64,000 nucleotides of DNA from Manduca sexta (GCF_014839805.1 NC_051119.1:2845245-2909244); one strand, 5' to 3'; shown: positions 21,081 to 32,640, counted from the stretch's first letter. Notes: generated by a model from the sequence alone, not told the origin. Translations and numbers: made by a program.

Positions 21081-21084
21081 TTAA

Positions 21085-21175
21085 CACAACAAAATAATAA
21101 TCAGCAAAATTGTTCCATCCGTTCACGCGTGATGCGATGACTAAGGGAAATAGAGATTCATTTGTATACACATAG
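21085..21175 (-). mobile_element. HEL-1 Helitron 5'-end fragment
   Basis: Minus-oriented: 'tccgttcacgcgtgatgcga' and 'agggaaatagagattcattt'. The CTAG end is missing. Confidence 0.65.
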
Positions 21176-21177
21176 AT

Positions 21178-21530
21178 AGGAAGTCAGAACAAGTAGCATT
21201 AAGAAAAACATTTTATTCAGGGCATATTAATCTCACTTCACGCTCTCTCTCACACCTTGCACCCTCTCTGTCACTCCCACTTCTACCGCAATCGTAGCGC
21301 GCTATGAAGAGCGAATTGACTTAATAACTGCACTTTGGATTTCACGGGCCGATGCCGTGCTATTTCGTGCAAACATTTCTTTTTAATCGTACTACGTGTT
21401 TGGCGTACGGGAAAATAAGCTATGCGTCTCACAAGACATATGAACTATATTTCTGTGTAGGGAGGCAGTTGAGGCAGAAATTTGATGTAGATTTTAGCGT
21501 CTGATCAATTTTGACTTATTTTTTTATTAC
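21178..21530. other. No recognisable feature
   Basis: Somewhat more GC than its surroundings near 21240-21400, but no frame, RNA or repeat could be assigned. Confidence 0.4.
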
Positions 21531-21534
21531 TATG

Positions 21535-21838
21535 GATGATGAAGCGAGCTTGCCGTTCGCGATGGTAAGCGATTCGACTGCCCATAAATAGTAGAAACAC
21601 CATTCAACACCGTGAATTACAAATTAGGTATTGTTTGGCATTCCATTGCGTTCGCTATCCTGAGACAATGTGATGTTAAGTCTTATTATGTCTAGTAGTT
21701 ACACTAGCTACAATGTTCTTCAAACCGGAATGCAACAGTTACTACACACTGCTGCTTGGTTACAGAAATAGCCATTGTGGTGATACCTACCTAGGCGGAC
21801 TCTCACATAATATGAGAGACCTACCACCATTAAATTAT
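21535..21838 (-). repeat. Rep-F, full length, joined to SINE-A
   Basis: Minus-oriented from 'gaagcgagcttgccgttcgc' to its 5' end 'gagagacctaccaccatt'. The 5' end passes directly into SINE-A through a spacer 'aaattattttcaggcattgc' that recurs inverted at 60160-60240. Confidence 0.8.
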
Positions 21839-21844
21839 TTTCAG

Positions 21845-22042
21845 GCATTGCTTGCTTTAACGGTTAAGGAAACCATCATGATGAAACCTGCTACCTGAAA
21901 AGTTCTCTATACGAATTTTGAGAGTAAAATTTACCAATCCGCACTAGGCCATCGTGGTGGAGAACGGCCTAATCCCTCTAAGGAATAGAGAAAGCCTGTC
22001 CCCAGCAGTGGACCAGTATGTAAAATAGGGTTGATATTATAA
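21845..22042 (+). repeat. SINE-A, 5'-truncated
   Basis: 'ctttaacggttaaggaaacc', 'accaatccgcactaggccat', 'ccagcagtggaccagtatg'. It forms the second half of the Rep-F/SINE-A composite. Confidence 0.8.
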
Positions 22043-22044
22043 TT

Positions 22045-22555
22045 ATTTATGAAATATGTTTTGTCTATTACTTAACAACTGGAAACGGTTAATTCTAGAA
22101 TAATAATTTTTGATAGTAAAATTAAAGACAAACTCATTTAACTATCTATTTTGACAAAAAAAATACTATAAGAAAGGCAAATAGAGAATATCTCAACTTA
22201 AGAATAAAAATGTAATTAAGCCATAGATGATAACCTCGCTTTATAATGCGAATAACGCAAACTATATGCTAATTACGTTCTGCCTACCCCACAAGTATCA
22301 AGGCGTGTATCTATATTTTTCCCACAAACAACTTTTTATCTCACAGTTTCCACACAATCCGGGTCATGAGAAATCAATTCACTGAACATTACGCTGTTTT
22401 ATTGTTTGTAAATTGCATAGGAAATATAAATTGTTGATACTTTATAATTATGACATAGTTACTGCTCGCGGCTGCGCCTGCGCAAAGTTCGTTCGAAATA
22501 GCCTACAGCAATTATGATAATGGAACACCTAGAAATGTCACAATAACCTTTTTAA
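22045..22555. other. No recognisable feature
   Basis: AT-rich with scattered simple sequence; nothing supported. Confidence 0.45.
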
Positions 22556-22557
22556 TA

Positions 22558-22880
22558 AATGTTCTTGGTGGTAGGTCTCTCATATGTGAGAGGCCGCCTG
22601 GGTAGGTACCACCACAATGTCTTTTACTGCCGCCAAGCAGCAGTGTGTAGTCACTGTTACGTTCTGGTTTGAAGGACATTGTAGCTAGTGTTACTACTGG
22701 ACATAATAAGATTTAACATCGCATGTCTCACGATGGCGATCGCAGTGGCATACCAAACAATACTTTGTAATTCATGGTGTTGGGTGGTGTTTCTACTGTT
22801 TATGGGCGGTCGTATCGCTTACCATCAGGCGAACGGCAAGCTCGTCTCATCATACATAGAAATAAAAATAAAAAAATATC
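22558..22880 (+). repeat. Rep-F, full length
   Basis: Starts at 'ggtggtaggtctctcatatg' and ends 'ggcaagctcgtctcatcata' plus an A-rich run. It is a good reference copy of the family. Confidence 0.85.
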
Positions 22881-22909
22881 GCAACTTTTTTGTTTTTACT
22901 ATTGAATGG

Positions 22910-23065
22910 GGAGATGAGAATGCTGCTCGCCTGATGGTAAGCGATACGACCATCCATAAACAGTAACACCACAGTAACTTTGAATAACAAACCACGTGGC
23001 ATTCCACTGCGCTTGTCACTCTGAGACAAGATGTTAAGTCTCTTAATGACCAGTAGTAATACTTT
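22910..23065 (-). repeat. Rep-F 3' part, inverted next to previous copy
   Basis: Minus-oriented: 'gcctgatggtaagcgatacg' to 'atgaccagtagtaatac'. The two A-tails face each other across about 30 bp. Confidence 0.75.
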
Positions 23066-23094
23066 TTTGGCAGAGACATAAACTGGTTGAGTGG

Positions 23095-23195
23095 AGCGGT
23101 AATGTTGGTTTCACTTTGCCCGACCTAAGATTCGAATCCTGGACCTCAGGTATCGTACCGCGCACGTCATACAATAACGCCACCGAGGCAGTTTT
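23095..23195 (-). repeat. SINE-C head fragment
   Basis: Minus-oriented: 'gattcgaatcctggacctca' and 'aacgccaccgaggcag'. tRNA-like, but the acceptor stem does not close. Confidence 0.7.
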
Positions 23196-23283
23196 TCACC
23201 TTTGAAGTTAAATAAGCTCCAATAATCAACTAAGAACATGACGTCATACTGGCGCCGAAAGCAATGAGACAAATATATAATAA

Positions 23284-23564
23284 CTAGCTGACCCGACAGA
23301 CGTTGTCCTATCTTAACTATGTATGCACGCGCGCATTCTGTCGATCGCTGACAGTTATTTCAAACCACTGACAGTTATGTAAAATTAATATTGTCGTTAA
23401 GTTTTCTTAACTTTTATAATTTTCCGCGCAATGTTTTTAATTTTTTCTTTCATAAGAACCTTCTCCTAACAATAACAAATACAACGAAAAATATAGTGAA
23501 ATCGGTCCAGCCGTTCACGCGTGATGGTGTGACCAAGGAAAATAGGGATTCATTTATATATAGA
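23284..23564 (-). mobile_element. HEL-1 Helitron, complete
   Basis: Minus-oriented with exact borders: CTAG at plus 23284-23287 preceded by A (T after CTAG on the minus strand), and TC at plus 23563-23564 followed by T (A before TC). This is insertion between A and T as Helitrons do. About 281 bp; no coding capacity. Confidence 0.85.
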
Positions 23565-23569
23565 TAATT

Positions 23570-23735
23570 ATAGCTCTGTATTATGTACTGTCCCACTGCT
23601 GGGCGCGGGCCTACTCTGCTACTGAGAGGGATTAGATTAACCACTCTGGGCTAGTGCAGGCAGACTTCACATACCTTCTAAATTCTTCTCAGGTATGCAG
23701 GTTTCTTCCACCGTTATAGCAAGTAAATGATTATT
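23570..23735 (-). repeat. SINE-A 3' half
   Basis: 'actgtcccactgctgggcgc', 'tgctactgagagggattaga', then 'cttctcaggtatgcaggttt'. The head is missing. Confidence 0.75.
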
Positions 23736-23777
23736 TGTAAATCAAACAAATACTCAAGACAATATTCATTCGCATAT

Positions 23778-24096
23778 ATAATATCAGCCCTGTATTATAT
23801 ACTTGCCCACTGCTGAGCACGGGCCTCCTCTACTATTGAGAGGAATTAGGCCTTAGTCCACCACGCTGGTCTAGTGCGGGTTGGTAGACTTCACACACTT
23901 TCGAAATTCCTATAGAGAACTTCTCAGATGTGCAGGTTTCCTCACGATGTTTTCCTTCACCGTTAAAGCGAACGATAAATTCACAAAGAATACACACATG
24001 ATTTTTTAGAAAAGTCAGAGGTGTGTGCCTTTGGGATTTGAACCTGCGGACATTCGTCTCGGCAGTCCGTTCCACACCCAACTAGGCTATCGCCGC
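23778..24096 (-). repeat. SINE-A, full length with head
   Basis: Minus-oriented and almost identical in layout to 51128-51446. The head ends 'caactaggctatcgccgc'; the B-box-like word 'gggatttgaacctgcgg' is present. Likely a young copy. Confidence 0.85.
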
Positions 24097-24099
24097 TAT

Positions 24100-24700
24100 T
24101 CATTCGCATTACAGACCAATTTCAAAAAAATAATTTTCTTGTTACAGCAACATAAACTTTAGGCTGTGGTAATAAGCGCTATCGTGTTATGATAGGTTTT
24201 TTAATATCCTACATTAATTCTGCATCAGTCAGGGCGCGATCGCGTGGGTAATTGTTCTCGCATCAGGCGCACGCTGCACCATTATTGATGTGTTTCACAA
24301 TATGCCTTCGTGGTCGTGTTTCATATCATATTCTGTCATACCATCACGCATTTATCCCTTTTCTAGGCAGAGTATTTACACCGATAAATTAGTCTTGCAA
24401 TTGGTTTATTGGCCAAAATTGATCTCAGTTCGTTCAATAACTTGTTTAAAAAAAAAACATACATTTTTAGATTTAAACCGTTATTTCATCGTTCAAGTTA
24501 GAGAAGAAATATAAACCATTTAACAGTAAATTATACCGGAAATAAATGCTGATTTGTCACGCATTGAAATATTACACGTGTAATTAATTTTAATAATTAA
24601 TACTAAGGCGGTGCGCCTGGCATAATGGCGGACAAACCGTATTTTAGAAGCTATCTATTAAAATTTATAATTTGTGACGCGCGTTGTTTTATAATTTATA
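24100..24700. other. No recognisable gene
   Basis: AT-rich, with short chance reading frames only. Nothing matched. Confidence 0.4.
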
Positions 24701-24705
24701 TCCAA

Positions 24706-25000
24706 CTAGCGACCCGCCCCGGCTTCGCACGGTTGCAATGCTGATACTAAATACACTACAGAAAAACTGTGAACGTTGTATATAAAAACATAGCGGCCCG
24801 CTCTGGCTTCGCACGGGTATAACATAACAAAATAACACTACTTCTCCACTATTTAATGGATGTTATTATTATACATATAAACCTTCCTCTTGAATCACTC
24901 TATCTATTAAAAAAACCGCATCAAAATCCGTTGCGTAGTTTTAAAGATTTATGCACACATAGGGACAGAGAAAGCGACTTTGTTTTATACTATGTAGTGA
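24706..25000 (-). mobile_element. HEL-4 Helitron-like element with doubled 3' end
   Basis: Minus-oriented: CTAG at plus 24706-24709 preceded by A; TC start at plus 24999-25000. The GC-rich terminal segment is present twice (24709-24733, 'gacccgccccggcttcgcac', and 24791-24818, 'gcggcccgctctggcttcgc'). The copy at 49432-49621 has it once. Confidence 0.75.
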
Positions 25001-25334
25001 TGTCTATTTCTGCTGCCAATCTGCATCCAAGGTCTAGGTGATGTTGGTATTATTTATAGACAGACATATCCGTCACCAAGACGAGCAACTTCCTCGTCTC
25101 ACTTGTATAACAATTAACGTTTTTCAAATAACTGAAACCTTGCCCCAAGGTTGGTATGTAAATCAAATCCACGATAATTGATTTAATGGTTTGATTGTGC
25201 CATAACTATTATATTTGACCTTTATTGTAACTTTTACATCGTTAGCCAATGTTACGTAGTAGGTCTATGAAATATTTTCCTTTATCGCGTATTGTACAGT
25301 CAACTACAAAAACATTTAGTACTTTATATAAGAT

Positions 25335-25590
25335 TTGCTGGTGGTAGGATATACTTTATATCCGCACGGATAGTGACCACCACACACAAGATGTTAAAAC
25401 CCGCCATAGTGGCTCACGCGTTCCGGGTTCAGCCTGTGTATATCCGGTTCCAACAGGCCGGCATAACTGTGTCGACCGCCGAGGGTTAATCGTCTCTCGT
25501 CAGTCGACATTCTATTGTATCCTAGTCCATTTACCATCAGGTGCAGTAAGGTCACTTTACAGTGCCCAATACCCAAACAGTTAACAAAAA
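25335..25590 (+). repeat. Rep-D, full length
   Basis: 'tggtggtaggatatacttta' to 'taccatcaggtgcagtaagg' and an A-run near 25583. A reference copy. Confidence 0.85.
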
Positions 25591-25599
25591 AAAATCTGC

Positions 25600-26040
25600 A
25601 CCTAAAATTACAGTTTTTGAAAACAAACTTAATAAATGCCTCGAAGTTTTGTTTTTCATACTATTTCGTGATCTGTATTTTTAAAAAATGGCTTGCATGA
25701 TAGAAGGCAACCATGAAAGTCAGTATAAATAATCCTAGATCCTTATAAAGGCTAGAAATAAATATTACACTACTAATGTTGTGTAAAAGATAATATTTCT
25801 ATATTTATTAAAGGGATATAAATCAGAGACCGTAACCAAATGCTTTCCAATCGTTATAAATACAGAAAAAATGTATGGAACATATCCTTTCAAGAAGTCT
25901 TTCTAGCACTCATTCTCATACGCAACGTCAACGATTATAGAAATCATTTTAATTACGGACCCTGTAATCAATTTCATATTTACCCTTTATTACTTATACC
26001 TTTGTACTACTAAGAGTATTGAATTATCCAACACGCTGGC
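25600..26040. other. No recognisable feature
   Basis: AT-rich; a weak SINE-A-like scrap occurs near 26005-26038. No gene. Confidence 0.4.
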
Positions 26041-26044
26041 TTTT

Positions 26045-26345
26045 CTTTTTATTGCTTTGAATGACGAGACGAGCTTGCCGTTCGTCTGGTAAGCGATACG
26101 ACCGCCCATAAACATTAGAAACACCACACAACACCTTGAATTACAATTATTGTTTGGTATTCCACTGCGCTCGCCATCCTGAGATATGAAATGTTAAGTC
26201 TTATTATGTCAAGTAGTTATACTGGCTACAATGTCCTTCAAACCGGAACACAATAGTGACTACACACTGCTGCTTTTCGGCAGAAATAGACATTGCGGTG
26301 GTACCTACCCAGGCGGACTCTCACATATGAGAGACCTACTATCAG
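26045..26345 (-). repeat. Rep-F, full length
   Basis: Minus-oriented: 'tttttattgctttgaatgac' at the 3' end and 'cctacccaggcggactctca' near the 5' end. Confidence 0.85.
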
Positions 26346-26404
26346 TAAAAATAATAATAAGAATGTAATTTAGGCTTTATTTATTAAAAAATATGATATT
26401 CCCT

Positions 26405-26505
26405 ACCATAATATCAACAATACAATATGGGGAATACACATAAAAAGTGGGTCCACTATTGCCTCTGCCTACCCTTTTGGGGATAAAGGAATGTTTATTA
26501 AGCGA
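26405..26505 (+). repeat. SINE-C 3' fragment
   Basis: 'ggaatacacataaaaagtgg' and 'gcctctgcctacccttttgg' followed by 'ggataaagg'. Confidence 0.7.
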
Positions 26506-26509
26506 TCTA

Positions 26510-26915
26510 TCTATTTATTTATTTATAAATTGAATGAAAGTTTACAGCACTTGGTCAAAACACTTACATCTAACAACATAATCTAACTGTAAATTTAACA
26601 ATCTAACAATCTATATAGGTACAAAATTTTCACAGGGGCAAATCCGCGAGAAAAGCTAGATTATTTTGGACCGTAAATCCGTAAAATTAATTTTGATCTC
26701 CGCAATTATTCAGTCAATACTAATTATTTCGCTGCGGTCACTAACGAACCGAACGGTTACGCGAAACATCAGTTTCACTAATTACAACTGTAATTTTTAT
26801 TTGTAAGGGTTCGACATGCTATTTTAACAACCACTACGCATTTGATACCTCGGATTATAAATTAACTATGATCTACATTAAAAAACAAATTAAATCAAAT
26901 ATGAAATCTAAACTC
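26510..26915. other. No recognisable feature
   Basis: An AT-rich stretch starting with a short (TTTA)n run; no coding signal. Confidence 0.4.
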
Positions 26916-26919
26916 TCCT

Positions 26920-27140
26920 TGGTGGTAGCTGTACTGTATGCGCGGTACGACAGCGTTCTGAGGTCCTGGGTTCGAATCCCAGGTCGGTCAAAATGATATT
27001 TGGGTTTGTCTGCTCAGTATCAGTCCGAAATCTGGATTTTGTATCCGATATGGCGATAGATTTGCACGAATCAAAGAGAAAAATGCACCAGTTGCACGCC
27101 TTCCTACGCGTTCGGGGATATAATACATGTGTGTGTATGT
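26920..27140 (+). repeat. SINE-C, full length
   Basis: Head with 'gggttcgaatcccaggtc', then 'gtatccgatatggcgataga' and 'cgcgttcggggatataatac'. Confidence 0.8.
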
Positions 27141-27164
27141 GAACATTGGGAAAAAATATAAATT

Positions 27165-27375
27165 TTGATATCGATCACCGTCCACGAGGTGTAAAATCCG
27201 CCCTAATAGCACACGTAAGCCACGTTCCGGGATTACCCTGTATATATCCGGTTTTAAACAAACCGGCATAATTATGGCAACTGGCGAGCGGTAAACATCT
27301 GTCGTCAGTAGACACTATCTGGACTGTATCCACTTACCATCAGATACAAGGACGCCACTGCTAAGGCCGTATATT
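27165..27375 (+). repeat. Rep-D, full length, diverged
   Basis: 'gatcaccgtccacgaggtgt', 'gtatatatccggttttaaac', 'cttaccatcagatacaagg'. Confidence 0.75.
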
Positions 27376-27387
27376 GAATCAATTGGT

Positions 27388-27545
27388 CATCATCATCATT
27401 TCAGCCGGGAATCGTCCACTGCTGAACATAGGCCTCCCCCATTGAGCGCCACAGGGACCGGGTCTGGGCCGCCATCATCCATCGGACTCCAGCGACCCTC
27501 ACCAGGTCGGTCCATCTCGTCGGGGGCCTACGCTGCGTCTCCCGG
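27388..27545 (-). pseudogene. RTE-type LINE 3' end, second subfamily
   Basis: The minus strand encodes RRPPTRWTDLVRVAGVRWM, then a shift, and ends near the (ATG)n tail (plus-strand 'catcatcatt'). It is GC-richer and distinct from the other four RTE tails, so a different subfamily. Confidence 0.7.
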
Positions 27546-27549
27546 TTTG

Positions 27550-28445
27550 TGTTCAATCAGTTGGTATCGCAATTTAACAGACGAACGGCTTGCTCGTTTC
27601 ATGCAAAAAATACTTCCTACTAAGAGGTAAACAAACAGCAAATCCATGAGTATTGGAAGCATTTGCATCTATTTGTTAGAAGGCCATCGGCTTGGCTTTA
27701 TCCGGCGCAATACTGCAATGCAAATCTCACTGTTCAAACAGGAACAGGAACAAACAATAGATTTTAATATGCTATAAAAATTTATTAGGAGCGATAGCTC
27801 AGGGCAAGTGTGTTGAGCCACCGCGCAGAATCTTCTGTTGTACTATAACACAAAATGCCAGCTGTTTTTTTGTATAACTGTAATACCATAAATATACGAC
27901 ATACAATAATAATATCAGCTTTGTATTATATGTTGTCGAAATGCTCAGCAAAACAAAGTTTAAAAATAACTTCGCTTTACATCAAGTGCAGTTAAGTTAC
28001 TTTTCCAAGCCCCAATGAAAAAAATAAATTAAAAAATGGAAATACCATAAAACAACAAAATCTTTTCCGATATCAGATAATAGTGATACGAAGCCTATAT
28101 TTTGCAAATTAAACTTCGTCTGCGTGTAAAAACTAAATGAAAATCCATTCAGTAATTTCGGCTATATGCGCTTACAAAACAGAAAACAATTCTAAAACTC
28201 TCCAACTATTGGCTATTTAATCACTCCATTTTATTACTTTTCTTTCAACATACAGACACCAAGTTCTGCTATTTATATATGCACATATGTTTGTTCACAA
28301 GCTCAGTGAATACACTTTAAATCTTACAGCTCAGAGCAAATATAAAGAGTGCAATGTTCAAGATATCCTTACACAAGGGATCAGCACGAATCAATGCATC
28401 GAATCAGGGCTGGCATTATGTTTTATACCTTCATACATATATCTT
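27550..28445. other. No recognisable gene
   Basis: Contains a tRNA-like scrap near 27788-27830 ('gcgatagctcaggg') that does not fold, and a SINE-A tail scrap at 27905-27945. The rest is unassigned. Confidence 0.4.
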
Positions 28446-28447
28446 CA

Positions 28448-28560
28448 GCAGAGGTGTAAATAGGCTACCTACGTCATGTGTCCGTCCGTCATCCAATGGT
28501 GTGATAGGGTACGTGCCTATTGACCAGATTTCGAGCTGTTCTTGAGCAGAATATGATTGT
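28448..28560 (-). repeat. SINE-C fragment, diverged
   Basis: Minus-oriented: 'cagaggtgtaaataggc', 'atggtgtgatagggtacg', 'cttgagcagaa'. Confidence 0.5.
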
Positions 28561-28569
28561 CAATCAATT

Positions 28570-30660
28570 ATGACTTTGTCCCTTAATCTACAGCCAAATT
28601 TTTACAGTTTCTTCATTGATACTAATAGTAGTTATTGTTACTTTTACCAAAGTAATGAATATTTTGTAGCAACTCTTATGGCTCTTGATTATGCTTTTAC
28701 GTTTACTGTTCTGGAAGGAAGGCTGTTAGTAAGAAGTTCCCAAATATCGACATAGATCTGTAGACGTTGTCTATAGCATGAATCTTCGACTAGGAAAATA
28801 TACTATACATCATAAATGTGTAGACAGTATTATTTACGTGGCACAGGTTGAGTTAGTTAAAATTCAAACCACCATATTTTTTAACCCCTATTCCTTTAAC
28901 ACCAGTGTACGATTTCTAATATTGTATTTGTTTATAGACATTGTAGATTATCTAACACAAATTTTCCTTATAATGTAGAATGTCCTTATCGTAAATAAGC
29001 TCCTATTTCTTTGCTTCGAATTATATTATTTCTTTTCCTATTTCCCCTTAAATTCCCTTCACCACCAACATTTTTAATTTCAAGACGTGTTCTGCTGGAT
29101 ATCCTCTCCCCAAAGTATTTTCAAACCGTCTGAATGTTATCAATTATTAAATTAAATTATGTTTGGATGAAAATCAATATAATCAAAGCCGCGCCAGCCC
29201 TGTTTCTATATAGAATACAGGATTGTCTCAGATTACCCTTGGTACGTGCTCAATACACGGCTGTTTCGATTTTATCTTTTGTTAATAGGGGAAAGGTCAC
29301 GTGACCCTGGGAAATGAGATCTGAGGTTCGGTAATGTATAAAGATTTGGGTATACTTTCGAATTAATATTTAAATGGTCTTTAATAATGTATTTTTAAGG
29401 TTTCTTTTCCGACAACGAATAAAAAGATATCACACTAAAAATAAGTCAAATATGATCAAAGTTGTGTGGAGATAAAGGGCAGAAGGTATCAGATTCCAGA
29501 TTCGAGTGCAGCCACGACACGTGAAAAACTAAAATCCTGATAGAAAAATAAATTATTTGGCGTATGAACGGACCAAAAATGAGAGGGTTGCTGCTGGAAG
29601 AGTTAAATATAGAAGACATATGTCAATTCCAAAATATCTTATCAAAACAAAAATCAATTGTTGCCAGAAAACTAAGTCTAATAATAAATTATCCAGTTGC
29701 TATTATCAGGGTTCATTTCTTCTAGGGCTTTTTTGTTGTGTTTATAGTTTAAAATATTGTATGCAGTGACCAGGTTATAAGGTACTATCGAGTTGGCAGA
29801 TAGATCATTTATGGATAAAAATACCGAACTAAATAAAGACACATATATTCATAGTTTAAAACATCGTATGTAGCAACGAATATTCTCTAGGCGGATGGGG
29901 GTAGTCAGCTGGTGGGATCAAAAAGCCCCAATAAGGACATGGCAAGAGGCAGGGGCCTCTTATAAGGATAAGGGCAGGGCTTCTACGCGACGTTTCTAGC
30001 GTGGGACCGGTCTCACTTCCCTCTCTAGCTACGTTCATGGACATACAGTAATAGATTATAAGAATATGCTTAAAGCTTGGTGCATAGTACACGACAGACG
30101 TGTTGATGCAATAAACCATCTTTCATTAATTTGAAGTTTTACGTTCAGTCTATTATTTAAATAATCTTAAATTTTTTAAACACTTTCTGCTTCATCAATC
30201 GTTAATCCATAATCAATCAGCCATAAATCAAATCAATTTAATTTGATGCCATTATACGTTAATACGCACCATGATTCATAACTCTGGCTTCAGTTCAAAT
30301 AACCTTGAATCAAGCCAAACATATTCATCAGTCCAAACTGTTTTGATCAGTCAAGTTACATATCAGATTCGGTATACTATAGGCTAATTTCGTGATTCGA
30401 ATATCACGGCATTTAATAGGTCCAGTTACCCAATTCCGTACAAGAGTGGACACCATATCTAAATGAGTGTGGGTAGTTGAATAACAACCAGTAGGGAACT
30501 TCAATTACTGCTCAAAGCGTAGTGCAGGTGGTGAGCATACGTTATAGTACTTCGCAAGGGAGGGGCGGGCGCGAGTATTTGATCGAGGTTTTTTTAAGTT
30601 AGTACATTGAACAAATCTTTATTGAAGAAATAATCTTCATAAAATTAGGTCTGGTTTTAT
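28570..30660. other. About 2 kb without recognisable features
   Basis: AT-rich on both sides of a GC-richer patch at 29885-30035. Several short reading frames (for example 28778-28978 and 29557-29769) have no recognisable motif. It could be intron or intergenic DNA. Confidence 0.4.
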
Positions 30661-30667
30661 AATGTTT

Positions 30668-30752
30668 ATACGGACACGGGAAAGTGACGCTACTGTACTT
30701 GATGGTAAGTATATTGGAGTCCACTAGAATATCGATTGACGAGAGATTATCA
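30668..30752 (-). repeat. Rep-D 3' fragment, inverted pair
   Basis: Minus-oriented 'cttgatggtaagtatattgg' and 'cgattgacgagagattatc'. It faces the plus-oriented copy at 30795. Confidence 0.65.
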
Positions 30753-30794
30753 AAAAAGTCAAGCTCCCAAATGGTAAACAAACGACTGCAATCA

Positions 30795-31015
30795 GCAACT
30801 ATCTTATCCACCCGGATAGCGATCACCGTACACAAGGTGTTAAAACCCACCATAGTGGCCACGTAAGTGTCGCGCTCCGGGATCAGCCTGTGTATATCCA
30901 ACAGGCCGACGTAATTGTGTCGAATGATGAGGTAATCATCTCTCGTCGTCGACATTCTATTGGCTCCCATGCCACTTACCATCAGGTGCAGGGTCACTGC
31001 CGTGTACATAAACCT
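30795..31015 (+). repeat. Rep-D, full length
   Basis: 'agcgatcaccgtacacaagg', 'ctccgggatcagcctgtgta', 'cacttaccatcaggtgcagg'. Confidence 0.8.
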
Positions 31016-31394
31016 TTAGTTATACTACACAATCAACTAGTTCTTTTCCGCTTTCCGCAGCTTCCTCCCCCCTGACCCACACATATAGTCCGGTTTCGCA
31101 TCCATTAGTCGAATGCACGGCATTGTGCAGGAAATAACAAGTTTGCATTGAACCGACTGTATTGTTCATACGGTCCAGAAAAAATGATAATTAATCACTG
31201 AATGCATTGTTTTATGAGAACATTGAGCGTGCTCGAGTGACGTCAACGAAAATAATTAGCCTGATAAGCTTGGAGTGGATCTTTTGTCAAAACTACTAAT
31301 CATAATAAAACTTTATTACTAGCATAGTTTCTATTGTAAAGTTGAAGTTATTGTTTGTTGGGACTAGTACAATTAGCGTCGATAGCCTAGCTTT

Positions 31395-31645
31395 TGTATC
31401 GGATCCCACAGTCATCACCGGCGAAACTTGTGAAGGGGATACTGGAATCCCTCGGCTTACCGACTGCTGGGACCTGGAGGAAAGTTGCGAGGGGATATAT
31501 GAGGCAGGAAGAGTTGGGGACGGTGACGGAACCCTTTTAGGATCGGAGGAAGGGAGAAGGCTAGGAAGTGTTCGCGAGCCCTCATTGGCCTGAATGTAAG
31601 TTTGCAACCATGAAGTATACATACTTAACTCTGTACCTAAGTCCG
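31395..31645 (-). repeat. Rep-E, diverged
   Basis: Minus-oriented: 'cggcttaccgactgctggga', 'ggaagagttggggacgg', 'cgagccctcattggcc'. The A-tail side is eroded. Confidence 0.65.
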
Positions 31646-31649
31646 CGAC

Positions 31650-32165
31650 AAATGTTCAAGCCAATTCTTTGAAATCATAATACCTCATTAATTGAGAAAA
31701 TTTCATCTAGTTGTAAAAGTTTCGACCTCTGGTGATCTTATTGATTTTCATATAAGTTGTTAGTTCTGTATGAGACCATAGTAATCAAAGAAACGCTTTA
31801 AAGTTGGACCTCTATCTGTTTCCATTTAGATTCCACAACTACAGCTTATTTTAAAAAAATATATTATAGCATTCAAATATAATTTAATGCTTAAAATAAC
31901 CTGATCAAATTCTATTTCAAAAGCAATTTAATTTTATCGCGTGAAACATTTAAAAAGATCGTTTTTAAACAACAATTGCTTCTAATATAAGGTTTCAAAT
32001 TGCACGTTGAAGTTATATGTGTATTGAAAAACTAATTTATTTTATTAAAACATCCAAATGGAGAAAGATTATTAAATCTTCTTTTATAGAGATTGTAAAA
32101 CAGGCAAATTGTAAAATTAATTGAAATATTATGATTTACTTTTTATAAGTTGTATTTGGAGGATA
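31650..32165. other. No recognisable feature
   Basis: AT-rich unique sequence. Confidence 0.45.
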
Positions 32166-32167
32166 AT

Positions 32168-32640
32168 GTATGCTATTATATAAAGTTGAAGAGTTTGCTT
32201 GTTTAAACACCCTAATCTCAGGATCTACTGGATCAAACTGCAAAATTTTTTTAGTGTTGGATAGCCCATTAATCTATTAAGGCTATAACATTACGCTATA
32301 ACCAATTGAACCAGAGCCTCAATAATGATTTCTTATGCTTACGCGAATGTTAGACATTGAAATTAAACCATTTTTCGGATTTTATCGCGGTTTTAATTAT
32401 TTTAGTTTTTTCCGACGTGACCATGAAGACTGCAAAGTCTTCGAAACTTCGGGAGAAAACTTAAATAATTGAAACCGCGAAAATCCGAAAAATAGTTTAA
32501 TTTCAGAGCATCAATATTATAAAAACGGAGAAAATTTATTTCATTTGAGAGATTTCATTGCGTGCGCTGCGGAAACGTTTAAAGTTTCCTCAGCACACCT
32601 ACAGTAAACCTTCTCAGTAGAGTTTTGTAATTTTGTTGTT
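32168..32640 (+). mobile_element. HEL-2 Helitron, interrupted
   Basis: The 5' part at 32168-32318 ('ctattatataaagttgaag', 'gtgttggatagcccattaat', 'acattacgctataacc') and the continuation from 32506 ('aaaacggagaaaatttattt', 'cgctgcggaaacg') are colinear with 45618-46089. A palindromic insert of about 187 bp separates them. The 3' CTAG end is lost. Confidence 0.7.
32319..32506. mobile_element. Palindromic MITE nested in HEL-2
   Basis: Long inverted arms, about 32358-32410 and 32452-32505: 'tgaaattaaaccatttttcg' on one side, with its near-inverse 'cgaaaaatagtttaatttca' on the other. The centre contains 'gactgcaaagtcttcgaaac'. The near-repeats AGAGCCTCAATAAT before and AGAGCATCAATATT after may be the target duplication. 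No coding capacity. Confidence 0.65.

Noticed and set aside
23833..24081. Near-identical 82- and 81-residue peptides at 23833-24081 and 51184-51429
   Set aside because: Both are translations of SINE-A on the minus strand. The similarity reflects two young SINE copies, not a conserved protein.
27788..27830. Possible tRNA or SINE head 'gcgatagctcaggg'
   Set aside because: No anticodon arm or T arm can be formed and no second copy is present.
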